Source of the DNA: Sialis fuliginosa
Lineage: Eukaryota > Arthropoda > Insecta > Megaloptera > Sialidae
Assembly (NCBI GenBank): GCA_961205875.1
Contig: OY540815.1
Coordinates: forward strand, 8,990,001 to 9,054,000
Length of the DNA: 64,000 nt
Direction of reading: 5' to 3'
This document shows, piece by piece, positions 55,101 through 60,766 of the stretch. The notes beneath the pieces were generated by a model. It saw nothing but the letters and a program-made list of their open reading frames with translations, was not told the DNA's origin and made no database searches. The translations under genes and the position numbers were made by a program. The number at the start of each line of letters is the position of its first letter. The stretch's first letter is position 1.

Positions 55101-58100
55101 TTATAGATTTTAATACGCGTTAATATAAATTATAATAATTATTTTGGAATGTTCATGGAATCTATCAAAACATTATATAAATTATTATGTCATCACATAT
55201 AAAAACAAATGAATATGTAACATATTCAAAACAATTTACAAATACGAGATAAAATTTTCATTTTATCTTAACTAAAACCAAAATAAAAAAACCTCATTTT
55301 AAAGAGCATTTTCCTATTAATCTGGATGCCAACTATAAGTTATTTCAGAAACCTTTAATATAATATACATTAATTTTATTATTTTCAATGGAAAATCTCA
55401 TTAAACAAAGGTCTATATTATTTTTACTACGTTCATGATCCTCTTAATAAAAATTTCAATTAATTAAATAAGTCAAGGTTTATTTAAATTTTGAATATCA
55501 AAATACATTCTTTTTAATAGTTTATCTATTTTGTGAAAATAAATTAAATATTACAAAATACCTGAGAATAACTATTACCAAGAATGCATCAAAATATTAA
55601 TTGTCGAAAGAAAAATCGGTTTTTCAGTATGGCATAAATAGTCAAACAGAAAACTGTATTTTGACTAGAATCCTCACTTTGTTGTTAATTTATTTACAAT
55701 TTAATACACAACATTTAATAAAATTGTAAATAATAAATGATTATATCAATTTGAATCTATGTACATTAAAATACTTTTATTATTGTTTAACTAAATAAAA
55801 TATATATATAATTTACTTGAAATAAAGATTAGTATACTTATTTTTTAAATGTTTGTATGAATAAATAAAAAAATACAATAAGATTCAATTGAAATATAGA
55901 GGAATTATATTTAAAATGTTTTTATTATGAGTATCATAAAAAATAAAAAACAATTGTTTCCATTTAAGTACAAATATATCAGCACCTTTTTTTCTATTTA
56001 AATAGGACGGATGAATTTACTGTATAGATTTTTCTCAAAAACCCTGAGCAAGTTTTTTTTTAAATTTATTTATTACATCGATTCAATCAATATTATAAAA
56101 TATAATACTCAATGAATTCCTATAATTACTGATTGTAGATAAGAATAAACAATTTATAATCGTTGCAATTGAATGTACATGTGTATAAAAAATTAATACA
56201 TTGCATAAGATAAACCCTGCAGTAGTAAACATTACAATAGTAGTTAGTGGTGAAAAATATAAGGAGTTTAAATATGGTTAACTTTGGTTTAAAATTGAAG
56301 AAAACTTTCCAGTTAGTAAAAATAATCTAACATTTAAGTCTGTGTTTGCTCGACAACACAATTAAACGAAAATTTCCAAAACTCTGCTTTTAAGTATATT
56401 TTCAAACTTAAAATTTTAAATATTGCAGTTAATAATTTTTAATAAAAGGTAAGAAAAATTTGTTTAACTTTTTTAATACGTATGATGAAAAAGTTTTTTA
56501 AACTTTATTGGGAAATACGTTTTTTCTTGTAAATTTAAAGTTTGATTCAAATTTACCATTCATGATTCAATGTGGTCATAAAAACTACAAGTTCACATAA
56601 ATTATAGAAAATAAGATGATTTGGATTTGATTTCAAATTTACAAAAAAATGTATTTACTAGTTTATCGTAATGTAAAAAGCAATATTTGTATATAACTTA
56701 AATAAAATTGATTTCCCTATGTTATGTAGTTAAATTTTACACCCTGTTTAAAAAAATGGAACAATATTTTATTAAAATAACAGAGCTTTGAATTTTTCAA
56801 TTTTTTTAGATTATTTAGTTTTATTATGATTGTATAAGTAATGAATTATAAATATAAATTATAGACACTAAATGTCTTCGGAAATTTTACGGCCATCAAT
56901 AAATTCTTGTAATAAATTCATAGATGAATGAATAGTGGGTGTACTGGAACCTTCTTGTAGAAAATACTCATCCATTATTTCATTTTCAAAAAGCTGCGAG
57001 ATAAATTAATATTTATGTTGTGGTTATAATAGGTAAATAAAAAAATAGCAATAAATTTTTACTACTGCAGAAAAAAGTATGTATGACAGTGTATTAAATA
57101 AAAAAAATGAACTAATAAAATCATTGTACACAAATAAATCAAATGAAATCAAATAATTCTAATACAGTTATACCTTAAAGTTAAGTCACCAAATTTATGA
57201 ATTTTTTATCTTGTAAGCAGGGACTTGAACCTGAATATGAACCCAAAATCCGAAAAAAACGTATTTTTCATTAACTTGAACCCGAACCGAACCGCTATAT
57301 TTCAAAGTCAACGAACCTGAACCTGAATCCGAACCTTTTCATGGATAACCGGTAACCATATATTTTTAAAAGGTTCAATAAATTATTTTTAATATTTTTC
57401 TCCATTGATTTTTAAAAAAGGTTATAATATGTACTAACTGAAAATCTGTTTAAAATTTATGGTATGATGCGAGTTATCAAGTCTACTAATAGAATTTACG
57501 TATTTTTTACATTATTTTTAATTCTATAACTAAAGTATATTCTAATTTGCAAAAAATCTGAAAAGTAGAGATTTCGATTTTTAAAATGTAATTTTATTTT
57601 TCGCCCTTTTTTCTAGCCATATTTTAAAGGCTATTAATGTTTTCTCTTCTTCTGAAAATGTTTTATTTGTTAATTATAATTTTTTTTTTAATAAAATAAT
57701 TTTCTTTCAATTACAAACTTGAACCCTGAAAAAATAACGGTTTTTGAACTCATGCTGAACCCAAACCCGAACCAAAATTTATATTTGAACCATAGCCATA
57801 AATACTTCCGGTTCAAGTCCTTACTTGTAGGTAACTGGAGCAGTAGTATTATGTTGAAGCAAGCTCCGAAACTTTAGGGAATGTTGAAAATGTTCGTAAA
57901 TGCGATGCGACGTAAGAAAACGAGCTGTATTTCGAGGTATGATTTTACTTATATAATTTATTTATTTATTTTATTAAGTACGATTGGTGTCTATTGTATT
58001 GGAATTAAAAAAACGCTTAAAATTTTGTTGAAAACTTGTATGGTAACAGTGAATTTGAGTGTAATTATTATAATAATTTGTATGTAATAATTTTTATCTA

Positions 58101-59472
58101 CAATCAGTATTTATAAAAATATATCATAAGCTTTACGACTGTTTCGTATTTAAAATAATACTTGCTTTTTATAAAATCAAAAAAAATACTAAAAACAGCT
58201 ACCATATTTAGTGTGTTTTATGTAACTTATTTATTTATTTGTATTAATTTTCTATTACGGACAGAGAGTCAGTCTTAAGGAAATGTTTAATAAACTTATT
58301 CTAAATAAAATGAAAAAAATCATTATTTAAAAAAAATGTGGACTTAATTTCAACGGACATACGCAATGATATCAAGTGTTACCTATAAAAAATATATGGA
58401 TGATGGTAATTACAAAACTAATTTAATTTAATTATTAAATTACATAAGAACATATTTTCCATATATATCGATCGAAATATATTTATAAATAAAACAAAAT
58501 AAAGGAGTTTAAATATTTCTGCATGGGTACTATTTTTTTTAATATTAATATTTCAATAGATTGATAGGAATCTAATTTTTTTCTAAATCGATTAAAACTA
58601 TGCACAAAAAGTAACACGTTTGAAAATATTGGATGTAGGAGTATTTGATGGAACGATAAATAATTACTGTTTATAGAACTGACGGAGGAGTTAAAAACAG
58701 CTATTTAACATCAATAACAATTATGCGTTACAAAGATTAATACCACTGCATGAAACTGATGTATAGATTTCGCGCATGTCTTTTAAAACAAAAGTAATTA
58801 TTTTACAGATCACGTCCGTAATTTCTTTGGATGTCTCGAAATCAGAAAGAACGAGACTACAGCATCATACTTGAACAATTGACATGAGATAGATCTTTTA
58901 TATACTCATCGTTGCGTATGTCCGTGAGAAATGTGACTATGGGGGTGTGAGTGGTGCGAGTGTGTGTGCGGATTGTACACACTGTGATGGTGCTGCCCCT
59001 GGTGCTGTTGCGGGGGCAGAGGACTAGGGCACTGTTGTCCGTAGGCGCCACCACCTCCCGGACCGGGCCCACCGCCTCCGGGACTCAGTCCCTGGAGGTG
59101 ATGCGCCGCGGCCGCTGCCTGTTCGACAAGGTGCGAGTAATGGTGGCTCGAGGACGGACCCACAGACCCTGGCCCCATACCACCGCCATATACTAATTGT
59201 CTTACTTTTGAATCGTCGTCGCTGATGTTATACGTTAGCTCCGTCTCTTCGAACCCTGTGGCCGACATGCGCTGATCGGCGCCGGACGGGCCGCTCGACC
59301 CAGTGCTGCCCATTGGGTCAGGGCTGTTTAGACACATCTGGATCAGTTCCTTGCCGGCCTCCGAGGTGATCATCGGTTGTAGTTTTCTCGTTGCGAACGT
59401 GTACACGTGCCCTGTTTCAGAAGCCACAAGTAACATTACTTGTGTACCAGTCAGCGTGGATAATTCATACGC
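16189..59472 (-). CDS. SRF: Serum response factor homologue (blistered), C-terminal part; 5' part outside window
   Basis: Three coding exons on the minus strand: 59472-59206, 17501-17396 and 16595-16189, 780 nt, 259 aa plus stop, all in frame with GT-AG introns of 41,704 and 800 bp. The first exon gives the second half of the MADS/SAM domain (AYELSTLTGTQVMLLVASET, YTFATRKLQPMITSEAGKEL) and the SRF-specific QRMSATGFEETELTYNISDDDSK. The next encodes an acidic segment (MGDSSDSCSEEE), and the last an Asn/Ser/Thr-rich activation region with PHFITIPLQV near its end. This layout resembles the Drosophila blistered C-terminus as I know it, which supports the join over 42 kb. The DNA-contacting half of MADS is right of 64000. 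SRF binds CArG boxes with MRTF or ETS partners and, in flies, controls tracheal terminal cells and wing intervein fate. The exon identity is near certain; the long join is well supported but unproven. Confidence 0.88.
16596..17395 (-). other. SRF last intron (800 bp)
   Basis: Donor GTATAC at 17395-17390 and acceptor TTTACAG ending at 16596 bound it. The right part holds an MITE terminus: CGGTCGGACCGAAATTCCGG followed by TACACCCCTA, ending near 17212, of the common AGGGGTGTACCGG type. Confidence 0.75.
17586..17655. mobile_element. hAT-type terminus fragment
   Basis: CAGTGGTTCCCAAACTTATT is a classic hAT-family terminal sequence. The other end was not found; the TCACG-rich element at 17656 is inserted just downstream and may have split it. 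Confidence 0.5.
17656..18114. mobile_element. hAT MITE with TCACG-rich interior
   Basis: 459 bp with perfect 14-bp inverted ends TAGAGCTGGGCGCG / CGCGCCCAGCTCTA, flanked by an exact 8-bp duplication ATATCAAG (17648-17655 and 18115-18122), the hAT hallmark. The interior is dominated by degenerate repeats of CTCACGCCCGCTCACGATCA type, present near both ends around an AT-rich centre at about 17830-17935, and by a palindrome GGGTCACGGCCGTGACCC. No transposase frame is present. Confidence 0.93.
18180..18300. repeat. Fragment related to the 62.3 kb Helitron
   Basis: The order GTCCTGAGTGACTGACTCATCA, GCCAAAACT..TGGACT, GAAATTTTAGAGGTGT and TTCCTTTT matches the interior of the Helitron at about 62287-62365. 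Ends were not found. Confidence 0.5.
18395..18595. mobile_element. Short hAT MITE
   Basis: 201 bp bounded by CAGCGGTTCTTAAACT and AGTTTAAGAATCGCTG, near-perfect inverted ends. Flanks ATTCAGAG (18387-18394) and ATTTAGAG (18596-18603) match at 7 of 8 positions, as expected for an aged 8-bp target duplication. Non-coding. Confidence 0.88.
18640..18850. repeat. Interspersed repeat, copy 1
   Basis: Shares GGTGACTTTAG.GTTGCTACAC, CATCCAGAACAAAAAAA, ACGAAAAAAACGACCT, CAAATTGTTTATAAAAA-type text and GTAATTGTTAACCAATC with 40990-41250. Boundaries are not defined. Confidence 0.65.
18905..19203 (-). mobile_element. TGCCCGGTATTA MITE, 5'-truncated copy
   Basis: Matches the full copy at 59744-60080 on the opposite strand: CTAACGCTATCTGCTAGGT, TTTAAAGCAGTGGTAATAAA, CGCGCATGCGTCA and the terminal AATACCGGGCA next to TTA. 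The other end is lost at about 18905. Confidence 0.75.
19204..20689. other. SRF giant intron, AT-rich, nothing recognised
   Basis: No gene, clear repeat boundary or unusual composition was found here. Poly-A/T stretches are frequent. Confidence 0.4.
20690..21060. promoter_or_regulatory. GC-richer intronic island, candidate regulatory element
   Basis: Composition rises well above the AT-rich background, with no inverted ends or repeat copies elsewhere in the window. Open frames on both strands (about 80 codons each) lack any recognised family. Single-copy appearance inside a developmental regulator's intron favours a conserved enhancer or an unknown exon. Confidence 0.4.
21170..21810. repeat. 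Repeat with GC-rich ends around an AT-rich core
   Basis: The left side has CACGGGCCCCCCGAAAATTA and the right side AGGGCCCCCGAAATGTT, around an AT-rich core. GC-rich tips with GGGCCCCC text resemble the elements at 13309 and 47384, but true boundaries were not determined. Confidence 0.45.
21811..22849. other. SRF giant intron, AT-rich, nothing recognised
   Basis: A palindromic AACTTATTTGAT-type pair occurs at about 21810-21842. Otherwise there is no supported feature; a 96-codon plus-strand frame at 22468 looks like chance in repeat-like sequence. Confidence 0.4.
22850..23480. repeat. CTGCCAAGTAAATG...family, copy 2
   Basis: Shares long ordered stretches with 39090-39680: AATTGAACAATTT-type text, GCTCTACAAAAAA, TTCTATAACATTTCTACGTA, GGGACAGACACACAGACA, GGAAAGATCAATTTAAAATT, GAAATCGGAGAACA, AAACGATCACAAAG and CTTCTCGTATCTTC. 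Similarity is high, so the family was active fairly recently. Confidence 0.8.
23850..23965. mobile_element. Partial copy of the AGGTACTGGCACCAG MITE (right end only)
   Basis: Matches the right end of the full copies (GAAGCCCGTCAATCACAAAA, GCGGCCATAACTGGTGCCAG, TACCT followed by TA). The left end is absent. Confidence 0.75.
23966..24999. other. SRF giant intron, AT-rich, nothing recognised
   Basis: No supported feature beyond simple AT-rich sequence. Confidence 0.35.
25000..25534. mobile_element. AGGTACTGGCACCAG MITE, copy A
   Basis: Inverted ends AGGTACTGGCACCAGTC / GACTGGTGCCAGTACCT, 535 bp. The right flank is TA; the left is TG, so the TA duplication is decayed on one side. Interior similar to copies at 33560, 50785 and 60767. 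No coding frame. Confidence 0.85.
25625..25865 (-). mobile_element. tRNA-derived SINE or tRNA pseudogene with tail
   Basis: Reading the minus strand, a Pol III A box TGACTCAGAGG (25851-25841) is followed by a perfect B box GGTTCGATTCC (25813-25803), at normal tRNA spacing. An AACGT/ACGTT pair at the edges could form an acceptor stem. A unique body follows, ending in ATATTATAAAAAA at about 25625. The head-body-A-rich tail plan is that of a SINE. Anticodon arm pairing is poor, so it is not a working tRNA. Confidence 0.7.
26189..26927. mobile_element. hAT element, non-autonomous, exact 8-bp target duplication
   Basis: 739 bp with ends CAGACCTGCACAACTC and GTTGTGTAGGCCTG, flanked by TATTAGGG on both sides (26181-26188 and 26928-26935). 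Interior is AT-rich with a large imperfect foldback (GCAAGGATTCTC near 26328 against GAGAATCTTTGC near 26442). No transposase. Confidence 0.93.
26936..28480. other. SRF giant intron, AT-rich
   Basis: The start resembles the outer end of a TTAGGGTG-type element into which the 26189 hAT jumped. The GC-richer scrap at 27945-28090 looks like decayed mobile sequence. No gene was recognised. Confidence 0.35.
28490..29140. repeat. Interspersed repeat with CAGACAGACACACA tail
   Basis: Similar in order to 53520-54010: TTCTCTACAACTTTTATT, a TTTTTCAAAAATAG.AG.TGCACA stretch, CATAGACAGACACACACACA and TATTGAGATAATGGTCG. It includes a run of 13 G at 28745-28757. Confidence 0.7.
29141..29689. other. SRF giant intron, AT-rich, nothing recognised
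   Basis: No supported feature. Confidence 0.35.
29690..29960. promoter_or_regulatory. GC-rich intronic island with a perfect CArG box
   Basis: A CpG-containing, GC-rich block stands out in the intron. CCTTATAAGG at 29798-29807 is a perfect CArG box, the recognition site of SRF itself. No inverted ends or other copies in the window, so it is probably not a transposon. Candidate autoregulatory enhancer; function is inferred. Confidence 0.5.
30190..30385. repeat. Interspersed repeat, orientation 1
   Basis: Phrases AAAACAATATTTT, AAACAATAAATTCTCTGTT and the flanking text recur in reverse orientation at 45760-45905 (GAGAATTTATTGTTTTCGTC, AAGATAATATTGTTTTCG). Confidence 0.6.
30386..31138. other. 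SRF giant intron, AT-rich
   Basis: A weak inverted pair, GCAGAAGTGATCGTCC at about 30533 and GACGACTTCTGAAGCC at about 30825, may mark a decayed DNA transposon. Nothing else was recognised. Confidence 0.35.
31139..31501 (+). other. CpG-rich island ending in a splice donor: candidate first exon
   Basis: This block is the most CpG-rich part of the intron and ends abruptly at a good plus-strand donor, CAACAG followed by GTGGGT (31502-31507). A plus-strand frame from ATG at 31420 (MDARENPVEIDRFAEF...) stays open to the donor. If joined to the exon-like unit at 49641-49683 it would end after 38 aa. No protein family was recognised, so it may be a 5' UTR or a non-coding first exon antisense to SRF. 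CpG richness also fits an alternative promoter. Confidence 0.4.
31502..33559. other. SRF giant intron, AT-rich, with GA microsatellite
   Basis: A GA-rich simple repeat lies at 31684-31730, followed by a short G-rich run near 31745-31760. No gene was recognised. Confidence 0.5.
33560..34095. mobile_element. AGGTACTGGCACCAG MITE, copy B
   Basis: 536 bp, inverted ends AGGTACTGGCACCAGTTTTG / AAAATTGGTGCCAATACCT, flanked by TA on both sides, as for Tc1/mariner-type insertions. Base changes in the right end create CCAAAATTGG at 34075-34084, a perfect CArG match. Non-coding. Confidence 0.88.
34700..34800. mobile_element. hAT-like terminus fragment
   Basis: GTGGTCTTCAAACTTTTTCG followed by CGGAACTCTT and GCGAACCCCTACC resembles the CAGTGGTTCTCAAACTT ends with downstream CGGACCCC text seen at 18395. 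No second end was found. Confidence 0.4.
34896..35795 (+). mobile_element. TGCCCGGTATTA MITE copy split by a nested foldback element
   Basis: The two halves (34896-35103 and 35729-35795) match the uninterrupted copy at 59744-60080, for example GCTAACGCTATCTGCTAGGT, CGACTTAAAATAAGTGCTGC, CAAGTGTACCT and TTACCACTGCTTTAAAATAT. The far end is truncated. The left flank has TAA next to TGCCC, as in the intact copy. Confidence 0.85.
35104..35720. mobile_element. Large foldback element, TTAGGGTGTTTT ends, 8-bp target duplication
   Basis: 617 bp, nearly a complete palindrome. Ends are TTAGGGTGTTTT / AAAACACCCTAA, and arms of about 200 bp pair closely (GCAGGCCTATGTTTTAG, GACTCATAGATCAAACCTGT, ACTTTTTGACTTACGCGTGA). 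Flanks are exact TATACATA copies at 35096-35103 and 35721-35728, and the uninterrupted relative at 59744 confirms the empty site. Non-coding. Confidence 0.92.
36335..36440. mobile_element. hAT-like terminus fragment
   Basis: CAGTACTTCTCAAACTTTTA with downstream CACGGACCAG resembles hAT MITE ends. No partner end was seen. Confidence 0.4.
36681..36892. mobile_element. Harbinger-like MITE with TTA target duplication
   Basis: 212 bp with inverted ends GGGTCGATCTACATTATCGT and ACGATTGTTTGGATTGACCC, flanked by TTA on each side (36678-36680 and 36893-36895). Further inside, CTGGTCCCAGTTCGGTCTCG pairs imperfectly with the CGAGACCTGACCGGGACCGG side. The 3-bp TTA duplication fits PIF/Harbinger. Confidence 0.85.
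37218..37503. mobile_element. Near-perfect hairpin element
   Basis: Arms of about 125 bp are inverted copies with few mismatches: CACACAAAAAAAGTG outer ends, CGATACCAAAAAGCGACCTA, CTGCTTACCAGTTTTTTT, TTTGAGCTTGAACTTTGGGT. The loop is a few tens of bases around 37350-37365. High arm identity means recent origin or gene conversion. An open frame crosses it by chance. Confidence 0.88.
37504..39089. other. SRF giant intron, AT-rich, nothing recognised
   Basis: A slightly less AT-rich part lies at 38290-38480, with no recognised features. Confidence 0.35.
39090..39680. repeat. CTGCCAAGTAAATG...family, copy 3
   Basis: Same orientation and order as 22850-23480, with matching blocks from GAACAATTT to AAAACGATCACAAAG and CTCGTATCTTC. 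Ends are not sharply defined. Confidence 0.8.
39681..40495. other. SRF giant intron, AT-rich, nothing recognised
   Basis: No supported feature; short frames on the minus strand look fortuitous. Confidence 0.35.
40505..40770. promoter_or_regulatory. Block with two perfect CRE palindromes
   Basis: TGACGTCA, the CREB/ATF site, occurs at 40545-40552 and 40723-40730, with CGCCAT next to each side (CCGCCATG left, GCGCCATG right). The arrangement is partly inverted, so it could be the two ends of a decayed MITE rather than an enhancer. Confidence 0.4.
40990..41250. repeat. Interspersed repeat, copy 2
   Basis: Partner of 18640-18850, same orientation. It carries an extra segment with GTTTTTCCATCGAAGTACAC and ACACGATT, which is an inverted version of ATCGTGTGTACTT text nearby, so it folds on itself. 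Confidence 0.65.
42030..42480. promoter_or_regulatory. GC-rich intronic island with a perfect CArG box
   Basis: A GC-rich, CpG-containing block with CCATATTTGG at 42253-42262, a perfect CArG box differing by one base from the classic c-fos SRE core. A TG microsatellite lies at 42305-42332 and a plus-strand donor-like TTTTGTAAGTAG at 42415-42426. A TATAAA occurs at 42063-42068. No repeat copies or inverted ends. Candidate SRF-responsive enhancer or alternative promoter; no recognised protein. Confidence 0.5.
42906..43258 (+). mobile_element. Short Helitron-like copy
   Basis: It starts with TCTATATATTATAAAA after an A and ends TACGCGAGCTAG before a T, the A|TC...CTAG|T pattern of Helitrons. 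Its 3' part (GCAATACGCTGCCTAAACCG and CCTAAACAATAATTACGTAG) matches, as reverse complement, the element at 63349-64000, but with a large internal deletion and loss of half of the terminal hairpin. Confidence 0.75.
43259..44495. other. SRF giant intron, AT-rich, nothing recognised
   Basis: A G-rich AAGGGGGAGGGGGAGG run occurs at about 43948-43965. No gene was recognised. Confidence 0.35.
44496..44980. mobile_element. hAT MITE with AACCGG subterminal repeats
   Basis: 485 bp, ends CAGGGGTGTGTTACCA / TCCAGTACACCCCTG. Flanks ATTTTAGG (44488-44495) and GTTTTAGG (44981-44988) match at 7 of 8. Subterminal AACCGGTTCG at one end and AACCGGCTCG (twice) at the other look like transposase-binding repeats. 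No coding frame. Confidence 0.9.
45760..45905. repeat. Interspersed repeat, orientation 2
   Basis: Reverse-complement relative of 30190-30385. Confidence 0.55.
46040..46265. repeat. Diverged direct repeats
   Basis: Two to three units with TTTATGGTCTGATTTGGCTC-type text recur at about 46056, 46133 and 46247, spaced 77 and about 114 bp. ATATTCAGAATAT follows the first two. Unequal spacing means indels since duplication. Confidence 0.6.
46600..46830. promoter_or_regulatory. Intronic island with moderate GC
   Basis: Less AT-rich than its flanks, single-copy in the window, with TATAAAGCGTGCG at 46672-46684. No repeat ends or coding family. Possible enhancer; weak support. Confidence 0.3.
47364..47387. 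repeat. Short TTAGG (insect telomere-type) run
   Basis: About four to five tandem GGTTA units, one with an extra G. This is the insect telomere motif, here interstitial, right at the edge of the element that follows. Confidence 0.8.
47384..47707 (-). mobile_element. Second copy of the GAGCCGTAACT element
   Basis: Inverted relative to 13309-13623: the right end reads AGTTACGGCCCT and the left GCGGTAGCGTAAAAATT. Length about 320 bp is similar. Core sequence is AT-rich and diverged. Confidence 0.7.
48480..48625. promoter_or_regulatory. Cluster of ETS-type sites
   Basis: CTTCCGG occurs at 48508-48514 and 48538-48544 and ACCGGAA at 48613-48619, three CCGGAA cores in about 110 bp within very AT-rich intron. 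ETS factors are classic SRF partners. Function is inference. Confidence 0.35.
48700..49640. other. SRF giant intron, repeat-like and AT-rich
   Basis: A TACTTCCAT / ATGGAAGTA inverted pair occurs at about 48744-48775. The text to 49200 looks like a decayed mobile element with no defined ends. Confidence 0.35.
49641..49683 (+). other. Candidate 43-nt exon on the plus strand
   Basis: Framed by a strong acceptor (TTTTTCTTCCAG) and a consensus donor (TTG followed by GTAAGTAA). It could be a small internal exon of a transcript antisense to SRF. Splice-site match is the only evidence. Confidence 0.35.
50785..51239. mobile_element. AGGTACTGGCACCAG MITE, copy C
   Basis: 455 bp, ends AGGTACTGGCCCCAGTA / ATACTGGTGCCAGTACCT, TA on both flanks. 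Shorter than other copies through internal loss. Confidence 0.85.
51593..51614 (+). other. Candidate 22-nt micro-exon on the plus strand
   Basis: A long pyrimidine tract and AG at 51591-51592 precede it, and AAG followed by GTAAGT comes after it. Same strand and style as 49641-49683. Speculative. Confidence 0.25.
51615..52429. other. SRF giant intron, AT-rich, nothing recognised
   Basis: No supported feature; two more AAGGTAAGTA strings occur near 52077 and 52096. Confidence 0.35.
52430..53160. repeat. Repeat with internal duplication
   Basis: The stretch at about 52527-52572 (AAAATGCAACAAAAAATGTC, AAATGAC, TTTGATTTTAATCC) recurs at about 52804-52850. The block opens with AGGGTTCCACAGAAAAC, resembling GGGTTCC-type repeat ends. 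Confidence 0.6.
53520..54010. repeat. Second copy of the 28.5 kb repeat family
   Basis: Matches 28490-29140 in order and orientation (TTCTCTACAACTTTTATT, TTTTTCAAAAATAGAAG.TGCACA, CAGACAGACACACAGAC, TATTGAGATAATAGTCG). Interrupted by the 131-bp insertion at 53575-53705. Confidence 0.7.
53575..53705. mobile_element. 131-bp hairpin insertion with 15-bp target duplication
   Basis: Flanked by exact copies of TATATTTACTACCTG (53560-53574 and 53706-53720). It contains a perfect 21-bp inverted repeat (arms 53580-53600 and 53646-53666) around a 45-base GC-rich loop with CGGCCAACGTTTCGTCACAC. The long duplication suggests target-primed insertion of a structured RNA rather than a cut-and-paste transposon. 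Confidence 0.85.
54011..57217. other. SRF giant intron, extremely AT-rich
   Basis: About 3.2 kb with no recognisable element beyond a GTGACC/GGTCAC palindrome around a CCAAAAAAGG string at 54259-54268. No gene. Confidence 0.4.
57218..57823. mobile_element. hAT MITE with degenerate GAACC repeats
   Basis: 606 bp, inverted ends CAGGGACTTGAACC / GGTTCAAGTCCTTA, flanks CTTGTAAG (57210-57217) and CTTGTAGG (57824-57831) matching at 7 of 8. Degenerate CTGAACCCGAACC repeats fill both subterminal regions and are absent from the centre, the same plan as the TCACG element at 17656. Non-coding. Confidence 0.88.
57832..58905. other. AT-rich sequence downstream of the SRF alternative exon
   Basis: If the read-through isoform exists, this holds its 3' UTR (minus strand). 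AATAAA-type signals on the minus strand occur at about 58232-58245. No other gene. Confidence 0.45.
58906..59472 (-). CDS. SRF: SRF alternative terminal exon (read-through of the 59205 donor)
   Basis: If the donor at 59205-59200 is skipped, the SRF frame continues for about 99 more codons to a TGA at 58906-58908. The extension starts VRQLVYGGG and is rich in Gly, Pro, Ser, Gln and His (runs such as HHSHPHSH). Its base composition is GC-rich against very AT-rich flanks, and the frame stays open, which argues that it is translated rather than intron noise. A minus-strand AATAAATAAATAA run at about 58232-58245 could serve as poly(A) signal. It lacks the acidic and activation segments of the long form, so it could be a MADS protein with reduced activation. 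Existence as an isoform is inference. Confidence 0.6.
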   Translation of the reverse strand, partial: AYELSTLTGTQVMLLVASETGHVYTFATRKLQPMITSEAGKELIQMCLNSPDPMGSTGSSGPSGADQRMSATGFEETELTYNISDDDSKVRQLVYGGGMGPGSVGPSSSHHYSHLVEQAAAAAHHLQGLSPGGGGPGPGGGGAYGQQCPSPLPPQQHQGQHHHSVYNPHTHSHHSHPHSHISHGHTQR

Positions 59473-59743
59473 CTGGAAAAAAAGAAAACAAAATTAATTA
59501 AGAAATAAAAATTGAAATTTGACTAACTGATATCAAATAATATAAGTTTGAAAATTGGATCTTTGAATTTTTTATATAAATCGGATTTCTTGTGTTTTTT
59601 TGTCAAAATACGTAAAAAATAATATCGATGATTGAAATTTCAATTGACGTAAGGGACAAAAGACGATTTTACTGTACGTTTGTATATGAATCTGATCGAT
59701 GCTAAAAGTGAAAATTCTTAAAATTTGCATTTCTGTATTCTAA
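59473..59743 (-). other. SRF intron upstream of the second MADS exon
   Basis: The acceptor CTTTTTTTCCAG ends at 59473. No exon for the first half of the MADS box was seen from here to 64000, so this intron is at least 4.5 kb. Confidence 0.75.
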
Positions 59744-60080
59744 TGCCCGGTGTTATAAAGAATTAGCTTGAGTGCAAATGCAAATTAGCTTGCAGTTAAC
59801 GCTATCTGCTAGGTATTAAATATAAATGACAACACACACATATGTAGCGAATGAAATCATAGATATAATTTTGACGCATGCGCGATAAGTACAATCAGCG
59901 ACTTAAAATAAGTGCTGCCAAGTGTACCTCTTAAAATGCATAGTATTTACATTATTATACATTTATTACCACTGCTTTAAAATATCGAACAATTTCATAA
60001 CAATTTGATACCTAACAGATAGCATTCGCTGAGAGCTAATTTGTATTTGCACTCAAGCAAATTCTTTGTAATATCGGGCA
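59744..60080. mobile_element. TGCCCGGTATTA MITE, intact copy
   Basis: 337 bp, inverted ends TGCCCGGTGTTATAAAGAATT / AATTCTTTGTAATATCGGGCA, flanked by TAA on both sides (59741-59743 and 60081-60083). A second inner pair, GCTATCTGCTAGGTATTAAA and its reversed partner near 60010-60025, extends the foldback. The 3-bp duplication suggests a Harbinger-type element. Confidence 0.87.
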
Positions 60081-60766
60081 TAAGAATATTAAAATTATTA
60101 AAGGTATCTTACGACTTTTTTTTATAAAAAAATCATGTTTAAGTCTATAAATGTAAAGTGTAAATCACAAGTTTTAAGAGATATCAAATTTTAAATATAC
60201 CAATCAATAGAGAATGAAATTATAACAAGTGATTTACAATACAATAACTAATTGTTTATTTATAAATATTAAAGTAAATATAAAATATTTACATATTAAA
60301 GTTAAATGTTTATTTGTCTATAATCCTAAACCTATTCCATTGAATAAAACGAATCAGATTTTCCGTTTTTCAACATCTGATTTCTCTTATAAACAAACAG
60401 TATTGTCGACAAGGTTGTTTCAAAAGTAATTATAAAGTTGAATACTAATTATATTATGTAGGTGGTATTAGTCACCCAGTATGACAACTTCAGAATTAAA
60501 TATATGTATAACAACATCGGCATAGTAACTCGTGGATGTAATAAACAAAAACAAAATAAAAAGAAATTTTGGTAACATTTCATTGGCCATTGTAAAAATT
60601 TGTAAAAAAAAATTATCAAAGTGATTTATTTATTTTTAAATTGAAAATAAGAATATATTTTTATTTTATATATTTATTGTAAACCTATGAACATATTTCT
60701 TCATAACTGAGTGTACTTATACATCAGAGTATCTATCATTAGACAAATACTACAATAATATAAATA

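Noticed and set aside
58951..59497. Plus-strand proteins opposite the SRF exon
   Set aside because: They are mirror frames of the well-supported SRF coding exon.
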